A stretch of DNA of 64,000 bases, taken from NCBI RefSeq assembly GCF_000420165.1, contig NZ_ATUK01000001.1:40749-104748 (forward strand), written 5' to 3'. Origin of the DNA: Thioalkalivibrio sp. AKL19. GTDB taxonomy: Bacteria > Pseudomonadota > Gammaproteobacteria > Ectothiorhodospirales > Ectothiorhodospiraceae. Position 1 is the stretch's first letter. Every line of letters starts with the position of its first letter. The position numbers and the translations under genes were made by a program. This document shows positions 1-7,765 of this stretch, one piece after another. Below the pieces are notes generated by a model. The model worked only from the letters and a program-made list of their open reading frames with translations. It made no database searches and was not told where the DNA came from.

Positions 1-360
1 AGCAAGCCTATGGCGCAGACTTCGCCCGCGCAGTACGTGCGCAAGTCCCTGCGCCCGTGGATCGAGCGAAAGGACAAAGAGCAGGGCCGGGAGCCGATGA
101 CCCCGTGGTCGCCTGCCAACATCCGCAGCACGGTTAAAACCCGTCTCGGTGAACTCGGGTTCAACAACGAACAGCGCAACCGCCTACAGAACCACGCGCA
201 AACCGGCGTGGACGTGAAGCACTACGACCGCTGGGACTTTGTAGATGAAAAGCGCGAAATGGTGGACGCCTTCGCGCTGGCACTTCGCTATGCAATCAAC
301 GGGGAGCCTGTGAACAAGGATCGCATTCGCGCGGCGGTGGCAAAGGAGGCGGCGGCATGA
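1..360 (+). CDS. Tyrosine integrase, C-terminal part (5' end outside the window)
   Basis: This is the catalytic C-terminal end of a phage/island site-specific recombinase of the P4-like type. The frame is open to the first base of the window, so the ATG at 10 need not be the true start. Visible are a box around IRSTVKTRLG, which would carry the second catalytic Arg, and LQNHAQTG followed by KHYDRWDF, where the Tyr is the expected nucleophile. Only about 119 of the usual ~400 residues are seen. Its stop overlaps the next gene by 4 bp (ATGA). It reads into the island, so it probably sits near the left attachment site, which lies outside this window. Confidence 0.85.
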   Translation, partial: SKPMAQTSPAQYVRKSLRPWIERKDKEQGREPMTPWSPANIRSTVKTRLGELGFNNEQRNRLQNHAQTGVDVKHYDRWDFVDEKREMVDAFALALRYAINGEPVNKDRIRAAVAKEAAA

Positions 361-746
361 CGGACGGGGATATCAAGCGCGCAATGCGTGATGCCGTGGC
401 GAAGGCGGCACGCGAACGCGGCCTGACGGTGGAAGAGTTCGAGCGCCAGATCGAGCGCCTTGCGGTAGCCGACGAAGTTCTATTTGAAACTACAGGGCTT
501 CGTTACTGGCAGACACGCTATGCGGCATCGCATGGGCAGGCCGCGCAATCGGGGCGCATGCAGGGAGGAGAGGTAACCGCGAAAGAACGGAAGCAGGAAG
601 CGGAAGAAACCCGGCGCAATATTGTGGAGCTTTGGCACTCCCTTAATACGATGCCAGAACGTAATCGGGCGTCCGTTATTGCCGAGCGCGTCGGGCTTAC
701 CGCCCGTCAGGTTCGCGAGCATTTGAAAAAAGCGGAAGTACGCTAA
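357..746 (+). CDS. Hypothetical island protein with a C-terminal helix-turn-helix-like end
   Basis: A 129-residue soluble, highly charged protein that I do not recognise. It overlaps the integrase stop by 4 bp, so the two are probably translated together. The last ~30 residues (RASVIAERVGLTARQVREHL) resemble a helix-turn-helix, which suggests DNA binding. The middle is rich in Lys, Glu and Gln. A role in regulating excision or integrase expression is only an inference from position. Confidence 0.6.
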   Translation: MTDGDIKRAMRDAVAKAARERGLTVEEFERQIERLAVADEVLFETTGLRYWQTRYAASHGQAAQSGRMQGGEVTAKERKQEAEETRRNIVELWHSLNTMPERNRASVIAERVGLTARQVREHLKKAEVR

Positions 747-808
747 GCGCCCCCGTCATACCGCCCCGTGTACTGCACCTGAACCAACACGGTTAAAGGT
801 GCAACAAG

Positions 809-1027
809 ATGACAAACCAAACGCAGGCCGACCGCCTGATCCGCTTTCCCGATGTTCGCAAGATGTCGGGGTTTTCCCGCTCCACGATCTACCGCCGCGA
901 AAAAGAGGGCCGATTCCCCAAGCGTGTGCAACTCGGCGGGGGCGCTGTTGCGTGGCGTGAATCTGAAGTCACGCAATGGATGGCCGATCCCGAACGTTAT
1001 ACACGGGAGGGTCGCGCCAATGCTTAA
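809..1027 (+). CDS. AlpA-family phage regulator / excisionase-like protein
   Basis: A 72-residue winged-helix protein of the AlpA/MerR-like excisionase type. The motif order is typical: LIRFPDVRKMSGFSRSTIY, then PKRVQLGGGAVAWRESEV, then a short tail. Relatives activate or direct excision in P4-like elements and PICI-type satellites by binding DNA next to the integrase gene. It starts a run of overlapping genes (this one overlaps the next by 8 bp). The 60 bp upstream of its start, after the preceding stop, is the likely place for its promoter. Confidence 0.85.
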   Translation: MTNQTQADRLIRFPDVRKMSGFSRSTIYRREKEGRFPKRVQLGGGAVAWRESEVTQWMADPERYTREGRANA

Positions 1028-1313
1028 CTCCGATCCCAACTTTCACGAAATCGGCTTTCGCGCCCACGCAAACCGCGAGCTTATGCGCGAGGCCCCGGCG
1101 GCAATCAGCACAGCCGCTAAGATGCTCCGCCGCGATTTGGTGGAGGAAACCTTCGAGGACGGGCGATACCTCAGTTCCGGCGAGCGCGATGCCGTGCTGG
1201 CCCTGATCGAAATGGCCGCCGGCAACTTGTACGACTGTTCTGCCCGTGTGGTCGGTGAGGATGACCACGACCTATCGAAGCTGCACCAGAAGCGAGAAGG
1301 GGGCACCGAATGA
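1020..1313 (+). CDS. Hypothetical island protein
   Basis: A 97-residue protein of unknown function. The start at 1020 is chosen because GGGAGG lies 9 bp upstream and the gene then overlaps the AlpA-like gene by only 8 bp; the frame is open further upstream but runs inside alpA. The sequence is helical and acidic, with no membrane segment. Small proteins of this type, of unknown role, often stand between alpA and the primase genes of phage satellites. Confidence 0.55.
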   Translation: MLNSDPNFHEIGFRAHANRELMREAPAAISTAAKMLRRDLVEETFEDGRYLSSGERDAVLALIEMAAGNLYDCSARVVGEDDHDLSKLHQKREGGTE

Positions 1314-1834
1314 TGCCCGCAAAAGAAAACCCCGCCCCGGAGGCAACCGGGAACGGGGCAGAAAACAAGCGCCGCCAGGCACTCGCCCATAATTATAGCA
1401 CCGAAGCACCCGTTGATCGCCTGCTGGGTCGCCTCGATAAAGTGAAGTCCACCGGCCAGGGCAAGTGGCAAGCTCTGTGCTCTGCACATGGCGATCGCAA
1501 CCGAAGTCTGAGCGTTCGGGAGACGGACGACGGAACGGTCTTGGTCCATTGCTTCGCGGGTTGCGCCGTAACTGACGTGCTGGCCGCCGTGGGTCTCGAG
1601 ATGCGCGACCTGTTCCCGCCGCAGCAACCCGACGCACGCAGTCCACTGCGGCCGGGGCAGCGTTGGGTTCCGCGTGATGCCCTCGAAGCCGTGGCGCATG
1701 AAGCCCTGCTGGTCGTGGTCGTCGCGGACGATGTACACCAGGGGCGCAAGCCGACCGATGCTGATATGCAGCGTCTCGCGCAGGCCGCTGGACGGATTCG
1801 CGCTGCGGCGCGGGAGGTGGGCGCCAATGTCTGA
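1310..1834 (+). CDS. Primase-type zinc-finger protein
   Basis: A 174-residue protein whose centre has the zinc-binding pattern of phage and plasmid primases: CSAH at about residue 56, then a basic stretch (DRNRSLSV), then HCFAGC about 20 residues later. The zinc domain is followed by GLEMRDLFPP, a typical linker. No TOPRIM or other catalytic primase domain follows, so it may recognise template DNA for another enzyme. It overlaps both neighbours by a few bases, so it is probably co-expressed with the DUF3987 protein as a replication module. Confidence 0.75.
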   Translation: MMPAKENPAPEATGNGAENKRRQALAHNYSTEAPVDRLLGRLDKVKSTGQGKWQALCSAHGDRNRSLSVRETDDGTVLVHCFAGCAVTDVLAAVGLEMRDLFPPQQPDARSPLRPGQRWVPRDALEAVAHEALLVVVVADDVHQGRKPTDADMQRLAQAAGRIRAAAREVGANV

Positions 1835-3374
1835 TCGTGGACTCGCATACCTGGACGCGCGGGCGGCTGAGATGCAGCCCGCACCCACACACACGTGGCC
1901 CGACGCCGAACCGTTACCCCCGCCGATGCCACCGGCGCCGGAGTTCTCACCCGATCTTCTACCGGGAGCGATGCGGCCCTGGATTAAGGATATTGCCGAG
2001 CGGGTCCAGTGCCCGATGGACTATCCCGCTGTAGTCGCCATGACCGCGCTTGGCTCGGTGATCGGCCGGCAAGTCGGCATCCACCCGAAGCGCCATGATG
2101 ACTGGCTAGTGGTTGCGAACGTCTGGGGCGCGATCATCGGGCGGCCTGGCGTGATGAAGTCCCCCGCCATGACCGAGGCCCTACGCCCGCTGCATCGACT
2201 GGAGACCGAGGCCCGCGAATCCTACGAGCGTGCGTCGCAAGAACACCAGGCGGATCAACTGCTAGCCGAGGCTGCGAGCAAAGCCGCGAAGAAGCACATT
2301 GAGGCCGCCACCAAGAAAGGCGACACCGACGCTGCCCGTATGCATGCGCTGGCCGCCATTGAGGAACCCGAGGCACCGGCCCGCAGGCGCTACACGACAC
2401 AAGACGCGACCGTCGAAAAGCTGGGTGAGCTACTGCGGGACAACCCGCGCGGCGTCCTGGTGGCACGGGACGAGCTGGTCGGCTGGCTACGCGGCCTCGA
2501 TAAAGAGGGGCATGAAGGCGCTCGCGCGTTCTACCTAGAGTCCTGGAGCGGCACGGGCCGCTACACCTACGACCGCATCGGGCGCGGCACCATTGAGATC
2601 GAAGCCGCGACGGTCTCACTGATCGGAGGCATTCAACCGGGGCCGCTCGAAGACTACCTGCGGGCAACCTTGCGCGGTGGCGTTGGCGATGACGGCCTGA
2701 TGCAGCGCATCCAGCTATGCGTGTGGCCGGACATGGGCCGCGACTGGAAGAACGTGGACCGCTACCCCGACCGTGAGGCCAAGGAAGCCGCATTCGACCT
2801 GTTCGCCCGCCTGGACGATATCGACGTAGAGGCTCTGGGTGCCGACACCGAATCGGATATCCCGGCCCTTCGGTTCGACGCCGATGCTCAGGAGATTTTC
2901 GACGATTGGCGCGGGGCCCTGGAGCGACGTCTGCGTGATCCCGATTCCAGCGAGCCCGATGCATTCATATCCCACCTGGCGAAGTTCCGCAGTCTGGTGC
3001 CGAGCCTGGCGCTCCTGTACCACCTGGCAAGCAACGGCACGGGCCCGGTAGGCGCAGAAGCCGTAACCGCCGCGATCGCCTGGTGCGACTACCTCGAGGA
3101 ACACGCCCGTCGCGTCTACGGCGCCGCACGCACACCTGAACTGCGGGCGGCCTATGAGCTGGAACGCCGACTACGGCGGGGTGATCTGCAAACGGGGTTC
3201 ACGGCCCATGACGTCTATCGCAAGGGCTGGCGCGCCCTGGATCGTGAGAGCGTAACCCGCGCGCTCGAGTACCTCGAGGATCTGGGTCGTGTGCGCTCCG
3301 AGCCGGTGGAGACAGGAGGCCGGAGAAAGACCGCCTGGCACGTCCATCCAGCAGTGATGGAGGGCGGGCAATGA
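1827..3374 (+). CDS. DUF3987 (YfjI-like) replication helicase-like protein
   Basis: A 515-residue P-loop protein of the DUF3987 family, common in prophages and satellites and probably acting in replication. A Walker-A-like stretch GRPGVMKSP lies around residue 105 and a Walker-B-like VARDELVGWL around residue 215. Between them is a charged helical insert of about 70 residues. The C-terminal ~80 residues look like a winged helix. The start at 1827 follows GGGAGG and overlaps the zinc-finger gene by 8 bp. An in-frame ATG at 1674 lies inside the previous gene and is unlikely. Replication role is family knowledge plus position, not shown here. Confidence 0.85.
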   Translation: MSDRGLAYLDARAAEMQPAPTHTWPDAEPLPPPMPPAPEFSPDLLPGAMRPWIKDIAERVQCPMDYPAVVAMTALGSVIGRQVGIHPKRHDDWLVVANVWGAIIGRPGVMKSPAMTEALRPLHRLETEARESYERASQEHQADQLLAEAASKAAKKHIEAATKKGDTDAARMHALAAIEEPEAPARRRYTTQDATVEKLGELLRDNPRGVLVARDELVGWLRGLDKEGHEGARAFYLESWSGTGRYTYDRIGRGTIEIEAATVSLIGGIQPGPLEDYLRATLRGGVGDDGLMQRIQLCVWPDMGRDWKNVDRYPDREAKEAAFDLFARLDDIDVEALGADTESDIPALRFDADAQEIFDDWRGALERRLRDPDSSEPDAFISHLAKFRSLVPSLALLYHLASNGTGPVGAEAVTAAIAWCDYLEEHARRVYGAARTPELRAAYELERRLRRGDLQTGFTAHDVYRKGWRALDRESVTRALEYLEDLGRVRSEPVETGGRRKTAWHVHPAVMEGGQ

Positions 3375-3931
3375 GCTACCACGACCGCCTCGCCAGTCTG
3401 CGAAAAATCCAGAAACGCGCAGGTACGGTACTGACAGAAGGGTCAAAAGGGGCTTCTGGCAGTTCTGACAGTGCCCAACCGGGGCGTTTCCAGAAAAATC
3501 AGCCCGCACATGCCTGCCTTGTCGAAGCCGCCCGTGCTGCGGATCTGCACCCCGACACCCTGGCGGCCCTGCTGAGTGACGAGGATCGCGCGGACCTGGA
3601 CGCCGGTGCGCTGTCCCGTGCCGAACTGGTCGCGTTCGCCCGATCCGTGGCCGCCCGATGGGCACGCGGGTACGTGCTGCCGGATGAAGTCGAGCTGGTG
3701 ACTACCGAGCGGGTACGGCGCAACCCGCTGGACGGGCTACCCCTGATGTTCGAGGACCGTGCATTCATTGAGCGGTGCGTGGTGGGTCGAGGCGACCGTC
3801 ACGACCTTCTGGTTGAGTACCGCGCCCGCTGGTTGGCTGCATCCAGCACCGAGCCCAACGAGATCAAGCGCGAGAACGTCGCCCGGCGAACAGCGAATGC
3901 CTGGCTGCGCGACACGACCAGGAGGGGGTGA
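3371..3931 (+). CDS. Hypothetical phage-type protein
   Basis: A 186-residue protein of unknown function that overlaps the DUF3987 gene by 4 bp and closes the replication operon. Residues 50-100 hold LHPDTLAALLSDEDRADL, which looks like a short helical domain. The N-terminal 45 residues are polar and low in complexity. The product is soluble. After it come about 225 bp with lower GC and no good gene, so a new transcription unit may begin at the terminase gene. Confidence 0.55.
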   Translation: MSYHDRLASLRKIQKRAGTVLTEGSKGASGSSDSAQPGRFQKNQPAHACLVEAARAADLHPDTLAALLSDEDRADLDAGALSRAELVAFARSVAARWARGYVLPDEVELVTTERVRRNPLDGLPLMFEDRAFIERCVVGRGDRHDLLVEYRARWLAASSTEPNEIKRENVARRTANAWLRDTTRRG

Positions 3932-4158
3932 GCCGATGCTGATGATGCACATGGTGCATCCACTGATCCGTGAGGGCGCGAGATAAATGCCGAGCCTGAT
4001 GCTGTGGGATCGGTGGTGGGACCAGTCTTTTGCAAACGGCAAATAGAAATTTGAGATGGGACCGCAGAAAAGCTCAGGGTCGAGCCCAAAGATCCGTGTC
4101 TAGTTCCACAATCTTAACGCCCCTCGCCCCGGTTCAATTAAAATTTTGAGGTATCGAA

Positions 4159-4494
4159 ATGAGTGAAACCAAGATGAGCCCGCCCGATCACCTGGAGGTC
4201 GCAACGCGCGAATGGTGGCAGTCCGTGGTCGATGATTATGAACTCGAAGAGCACCACGTCCGGCTCCTTACGTTGGCCGCCGAAGCCTGGGACCGAGGCC
4301 AGTCCGCGCGCGATGCGCTGGTGGTCCATGGCATGGTCTACGACGACCGTTTCGGCCAGCCTCGCCAGCGTCCCGAGGTGGCCATTGAGCGGGACGCACG
4401 CGTGCAGTTTGCTCGCCTGGTGCGGGAACTGGACCTGGATCATGTAGCCGCACCGGATGCCCGCCCGCCGGGCCTCCAGTCGAATAGGAGGTAA
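4159..4494 (+). CDS. Phage terminase small subunit, P27 family
   Basis: A 111-residue protein matching the P27-type small terminase pattern: an N-terminal PDHL, WWQSVVDDYELEEHHVRLL, AAEAWDRGQSARDAL, a glycine turn, then RPEVAIERDARVQFARLVRELDLD. Small terminases recognise the packaging site and pass DNA to the large subunit. No large terminase follows here or elsewhere in the window, so this protein would have to use one supplied by another phage. That is what satellites do to redirect packaging. The gene has its own AT-rich upstream region. Confidence 0.8.
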   Translation: MSETKMSPPDHLEVATREWWQSVVDDYELEEHHVRLLTLAAEAWDRGQSARDALVVHGMVYDDRFGQPRQRPEVAIERDARVQFARLVRELDLDHVAAPDARPPGLQSNRR

Positions 4495-4498
4495 CGAG

Positions 4499-4876
4499 AT
4501 GCCCGTTAAAAAACGAACAGACAAGGCACGTCGCCTGGACCCCTGGAAGGAACAAGAGCTGCGCCATGGCCCGTGCCTACTGTCCGGGCTGGGGTATTGG
4601 CCCGAATGTGATTATGGCGAACCGCCGGGGGCGATGGTTGATGACTGGTCGCGGCATGGGGCGGCGATCACGGCGGCGTGGATTGCAGAGCGCCCCGGAA
4701 CACGCCCCTGGGCCTGGTGGTGGTGTGAGCATCCCGACCTGGCCGCCCGTGGGCCTGCTGGGGGCGCGTTGTACGCGGAGCTGACCCAAGACCCCAGCGC
4801 CGACCTGAAGGCGGCCAGAGACGCCGAGCAGGCCTTTCTCGAACATCACAACTATCTGAACGAAGCCGGAGCGTAA
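4499..4876 (+). CDS. Hypothetical phage-type protein with a tryptophan-rich core
   Basis: A 125-residue protein. The start at 4499 is preceded by a perfect AGGAGG at 4486-4491. Its core, ERPGTRPWAWWWCEHP, is a pattern I associate with small proteins beside phage terminase genes, but I know no function for it. It lies 4 bp after terS, so the two are almost certainly co-transcribed. There is no membrane segment or signal peptide. Confidence 0.65.
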   Translation: MPVKKRTDKARRLDPWKEQELRHGPCLLSGLGYWPECDYGEPPGAMVDDWSRHGAAITAAWIAERPGTRPWAWWWCEHPDLAARGPAGGALYAELTQDPSADLKAARDAEQAFLEHHNYLNEAGA

Positions 4877-4880
4877 AACG

Positions 4881-5117
4881 ATGAACAACGAACATAAGAC
4901 CCGAAGCGTGAATGCTGATGTAGCCGATGCGCTGAATGCGCAGGCCGGTCAATTCATCGAAAGCGGCGCTGATGTGACAGAGACGGTAGAGGCGACATTC
5001 TTTGCGGCGGTGTGGTTGGCCCGCAATTACATGACACCAGAAGATGTGGCTAGGTATATGCGTACGCTCGCGGATGAAATCGAATGGAGCGCGGCGAATA
5101 TACAAAAAGGGCACTAG
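4881..5117 (+). CDS. Small hypothetical island protein
   Basis: A 78-residue acidic, helical protein that begins 5 bp after the previous gene. I recognise no family. Two helical stretches around residues 15-55 and 58-75 are plausible. It ends just before a strong promoter-like sequence, so it is probably the last gene of the terS unit. Confidence 0.5.
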   Translation: MNNEHKTRSVNADVADALNAQAGQFIESGADVTETVEATFFAAVWLARNYMTPEDVARYMRTLADEIEWSAANIQKGH

Positions 5118-5122
5118 ACATG

Positions 5123-5150
5123 TTGAGTTTTTCTTTTACTTTGGTATCAT
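5123..5150 (+). promoter_or_regulatory. Sigma70-type promoter before the capsid leader
   Basis: TTGAGT at 5123-5128 and TATCAT at 5145-5150 are separated by 16 bp of T-rich DNA. The predicted transcript starts near 5157, about 155 bases before the capsid start codon. Confidence 0.55.
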
Positions 5151-5212
5151 AAAAGCAGATCCGAATCCCGAGGGGAGACGGACGACAAAACGAACCGCCG
5201 ATTCGAGGAAAA

Positions 5213-5279
5213 GGCGCGACGTGCTGAGTCCTACAACCCTTTAACTTGGGGTTTGGAGTTTTGCAGTCGCGCCTTTTTT
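5213..5279 (+). terminator. Terminator-like hairpin in the capsid leader (attenuator or small-RNA end)
   Basis: GGCGCGAC at 5213-5220 pairs perfectly with GTCGCGCC at 5266-5273, and six T residues follow at 5274-5279. The 45-base loop holds a second small stem: AACCC at 5235-5239 pairs with GGGTT at 5249-5253. The structure lies between the promoter at 5123-5150 and the capsid ribosome site AGGAGG at 5301-5306. It could end a ~120-base small RNA or control read-through into the capsid gene. The long loop makes it an unusual intrinsic terminator. Confidence 0.5.
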
Positions 5280-5314
5280 GCGCCTGCACTTCAAGCCCCC
5301 AGGAGGCAACAATA

Positions 5315-6715
5315 ATGCAAATGCAGGAAATCAACGTTGAAGAGCGTCTGGCGGCCCTGAAGATGGGCGAGCAGCTCGGTATCGAAGTGCCTGACTCAAA
5401 CGGCGTGCCGTCCGCCATGCAGTGGGGCGACCTCCACAATGATGTGAAGGCGTGCAATCGCGGCCTGGAGGCGGTGCTTGATAGCGCAATCAAAGATGGT
5501 CGGGATCTGAACGAGCAGGAGGCCAACGCATACTCCTACTTGGTGAAGATCAAGGGCAACAACGAAAACGAGCTGGACAAGCGCGGCAAAAGCGGCTCGA
5601 AGGAACCGCGCGCGCTTTGGAAAGAGCCCCTCGGTAGCCCCGCTGGAGCACTTTCGACCGGGCGGCAGAACAGGGGCAGCGGGGCTGCTAGCCTGATGAG
5701 TCCCGAGACTGGGAAGCGAATCCCGGCCTTCGCCGGAACCGAGGCGATGTTCGATGGAGACGCGGGAGAAAACACGGTCGGCCAGATCGGCGCGGCTGTG
5801 GCCCTGGGTGACTTTTCCAACCTCTCCCCAGCCCTGAAGGCCGCCGTGACCGGTGGTGGCGAAGGTGGCGGTAGCTACATGCTGCAACCCGAGGTTTCGG
5901 GCCGCGTGATCGACCTGGCCCGCTCCGCCTCCGTGGTGGCCCGAGCCGGTGCGCAGAGTATCCCGATGAACACCAGCGAGATGAGCCTGCTGCGCGTGTT
6001 GTCTGACCCGACCGTGAGCGCGCGCCGGGAGATGCAGGCGGTGGAAGCGACGAAGCCTACGTTCGGCAGCTTCACCCTCCAGGCCCGGATGTATTCGGCC
6101 ATTGTGCCCATCACGATCGAGCAGCTCGAAGATGCCGCCAACGCGCCGGCAGTGATCGAGCAGACGCTGCGCGCCGCGCTGGGCCAGGCGATGGACCGGG
6201 CGGTACTGACGGGTGCGGGCGGTGCTGAAGTCCTGGGTATCACCAATGCCGGCGGCACCAACGAGCGCGCCACCGTGGGGACTCCGGCTAACTTCGCGGA
6301 CGTCTCGCAGGCCGTGGGCGACATCATGGGTGCCAACTACGACGGCGACCCGGCCAACCTGGCGTGGATCATGAACCCCCGTGACGGCGGGACGTACGAC
6401 CGTTTGCAGGCAAGCGACAACCAGCCGCTTCGCCCGACGCCGTGGGCCGGCGCGCTGCGCCAGTTCCCGACTACCTCCCTGGATGTGGACGGCGGCGAAA
6501 CGGACATGATCGTGGGTGCATTCGATCAAGTTTTGATCGGGCTTCGGACCGGCGGCGTGGTATTCGACGTCGTGGACTCCGGCTCCATCACCGCCGATGG
6601 AGAAACGATCAACGCGGCTTCGCAGTTTGTTCGTTTCCTCCGGGCGCGTATCCGGTTCGATTCGGTGCTGATGCGCCCCGACTGGTTCACCGTCCTTCGC
6701 GGCGTCACCAACTAA
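5315..6715 (+). CDS. HK97-type phage major capsid protein
   Basis: A 466-residue capsid protein. The first ~90 residues are charged and helical like an HK97 delta/scaffold domain. A Gly/Ser-rich linker follows, then the capsid fold begins around GGGSYMLQPEVSGRVIDL. Later marks are SIPMNTSEMSLLRV, PITIEQLEDA, GQAMDRAVLTGAG and WIMNPRDGGTYDRL, all in the normal family order. The start at 5315 follows AGGAGG; the longer frame to 5246 runs through the leader hairpin. No protease or portal gene is adjacent, so removal of the N-terminal domain would need another source of protease. Confidence 0.85.
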   Translation: MQMQEINVEERLAALKMGEQLGIEVPDSNGVPSAMQWGDLHNDVKACNRGLEAVLDSAIKDGRDLNEQEANAYSYLVKIKGNNENELDKRGKSGSKEPRALWKEPLGSPAGALSTGRQNRGSGAASLMSPETGKRIPAFAGTEAMFDGDAGENTVGQIGAAVALGDFSNLSPALKAAVTGGGEGGGSYMLQPEVSGRVIDLARSASVVARAGAQSIPMNTSEMSLLRVLSDPTVSARREMQAVEATKPTFGSFTLQARMYSAIVPITIEQLEDAANAPAVIEQTLRAALGQAMDRAVLTGAGGAEVLGITNAGGTNERATVGTPANFADVSQAVGDIMGANYDGDPANLAWIMNPRDGGTYDRLQASDNQPLRPTPWAGALRQFPTTSLDVDGGETDMIVGAFDQVLIGLRTGGVVFDVVDSGSITADGETINAASQFVRFLRARIRFDSVLMRPDWFTVLRGVTN

Positions 6716-6727
6716 GGAGCTGAAGAC

Positions 6728-7150
6728 ATGTTGCTTTCCAAAGACGTAAAGACGGCCCGCGTGGTGGACTCCATCGTCGCTGGGCAAACCGATGTGGAAT
6801 CCTCCGCAGTGGATGCGCGCGACTACGACACCGTGGCGTTCCATGCCCTGCTGGGCACCATCACGGCGGGCGGCTCCGGCGCCCTCAAGGCGCAGCACAG
6901 CGACGAACCGGCCTCCGGCTTTGTCGATGTGGGGGCTGATGTGGGTTACACCGATGCCGATTCCGACAAGGTGTTGGTGCTCGAGGTGAGCAAGCCGGTC
7001 AAGCGGTACGTCCGGGCCGTGGTGGTCCGTAATGCCGAGAATGCACAGGTCGACGGCGTGCTCGCATTGCAGGCTCGCGCGGCGGCGCTACCGGTGGAGC
7101 ACGATGCATCGGTTGCAGGCGTCACCCTGGCGCTCGCACCAACTAGTTAA
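6728..7150 (+). CDS. Phage-type protein, possible capsid accessory
   Basis: A 140-residue protein that follows the capsid gene by 12 bp. It has the pattern of small beta-rich proteins found next to capsid genes in phages: a short N-terminal helix, then DARDYDTVAFHALLGTITAG, KAQHSDEPAS, KVLVLEVSKPVKRYVRAVVVR and a final VDGVLALQARA. A decoration or head-completion role is an inference from position. It is the last intact gene before the island terminator. Confidence 0.6.
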   Translation: MLLSKDVKTARVVDSIVAGQTDVESSAVDARDYDTVAFHALLGTITAGGSGALKAQHSDEPASGFVDVGADVGYTDADSDKVLVLEVSKPVKRYVRAVVVRNAENAQVDGVLALQARAAALPVEHDASVAGVTLALAPTS

Positions 7151-7232
7151 GGCCGCGCTCTAGCGGTTCTTGGCGCCCTTCGGGGCGGGTGGTGTAGTCG
7201 GGCTAGTGCCACCGTTCAAAAAACCCCGACAC

Positions 7233-7268
7233 GCCCCCTGGCAGCTAGCGGTGCCGGGGGGCTTTTTT
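7233..7268 (+). terminator. Rho-independent terminator after the capsid operon
   Basis: GCCCCCTGGCA at 7233-7243 pairs with TGCCGGGGGGC at 7252-7262, with one G-U pair and an 8-base loop. Six T residues follow at 7263-7268. It closes the rightward island operon. Confidence 0.85.
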
Positions 7269-7351
7269 GTGTGTGGCCATAGGCGTTATCTATCGAACGG
7301 CGCGGGCGGATTGATAACCGAAGCAAGAAGCCTGCTGGCGGGCGCGAAGGG

Positions 7352-7447
7352 CGCGAGCTTTCGGGGGGGCAAACTGATCCGCCCAAAAGCACCGCTGAAG
7401 CCCTCGCCGGCAAGCACGGCGTGTCCGCGCCGACTATTCGTCGGGAG
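7352..7447 (+). pseudogene. Remnant of a ParB-like / phage helix-turn-helix gene
   Basis: One frame here reads SGGQTDPPKSTAEALAGKHGV and then SAPTIRRE. This resembles the middle of ParB-like and phage regulators, where a GGQ.D..KTAE.LA..HGVS..TI.R block is a helix-turn-helix. No start codon or ribosome site is linked, and the reading frame runs without similarity into the 3' end of csrA on the other strand. I read it as a leftover of a gene cut at the island edge. Confidence 0.45.
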
Positions 7448-7610
7448 CGTCCGGCAGATCGTCTGCGAGTTCGTCGCGCAGGATCTGCACGTCGCTCGGC
7501 GCTTCAATGCCGAGCTTCACCTGGCCGGCTGACTCCACGCCGAGGACCACGACGCGCACGTCCTGGCCAATCCATACGGATTCGTTGGCCTCGCGAGTGA
7601 GTACAAGCAT
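7434..7610 (-). CDS. csrA: CsrA/RsmA-family RNA-binding regulator (island-edge paralogue)
   Basis: A 58-residue CsrA-type protein. MLVLTREANESVWIG at the start and VKLGIEAPSDVQILRDE near the end match the two RNA-binding strands of the family, including the C-terminal Arg. The start at 7610 has GGAGGTG just upstream; the frame extends further but without a family match. CsrA binds GGA motifs in mRNA leaders and changes translation and stability. This is not the usual alaS-linked location, and the gene lies between island genes and the tRNA-Thr 3' end, so it is probably an extra copy carried by the island. Confidence 0.85.
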   Translation of the reverse strand: MLVLTREANESVWIGQDVRVVVLGVESAGQVKLGIEAPSDVQILRDELADDLPDAPDE

Positions 7611-7687
7611 GGTCGCACCTCCGTGTGCTGTTGATCTGGTGGGGATCGTAGCGCGGAAGTGAGGCAAAAAAAATCTACCCGCCGACT

Positions 7688-7711
7688 ATGTGCGCCACGA
7701 TGTGCGCCACG
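7688..7711. repeat. Tandem 12-bp direct repeat near the island boundary
   Basis: ATGTGCGCCACG occurs twice in a row with no spacer, 55 bp from the 3' end of tRNA-Thr. Short direct repeats in this position can be arm-type sites for an integrase or excisionase. No third copy was seen in the window. Confidence 0.5.
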
Positions 7712-7765
7712 AAGGGCGGGCGGGGAGATTGGCGGTAGCCGATGGGCTGTAACCGCTTGATTTAA

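Noticed and set aside
3936..3986. A 16-codon reading frame after the DUF3987 operon.
   Set aside because: It is very short, has no good ribosome site and no similarity; the region is more likely regulatory.
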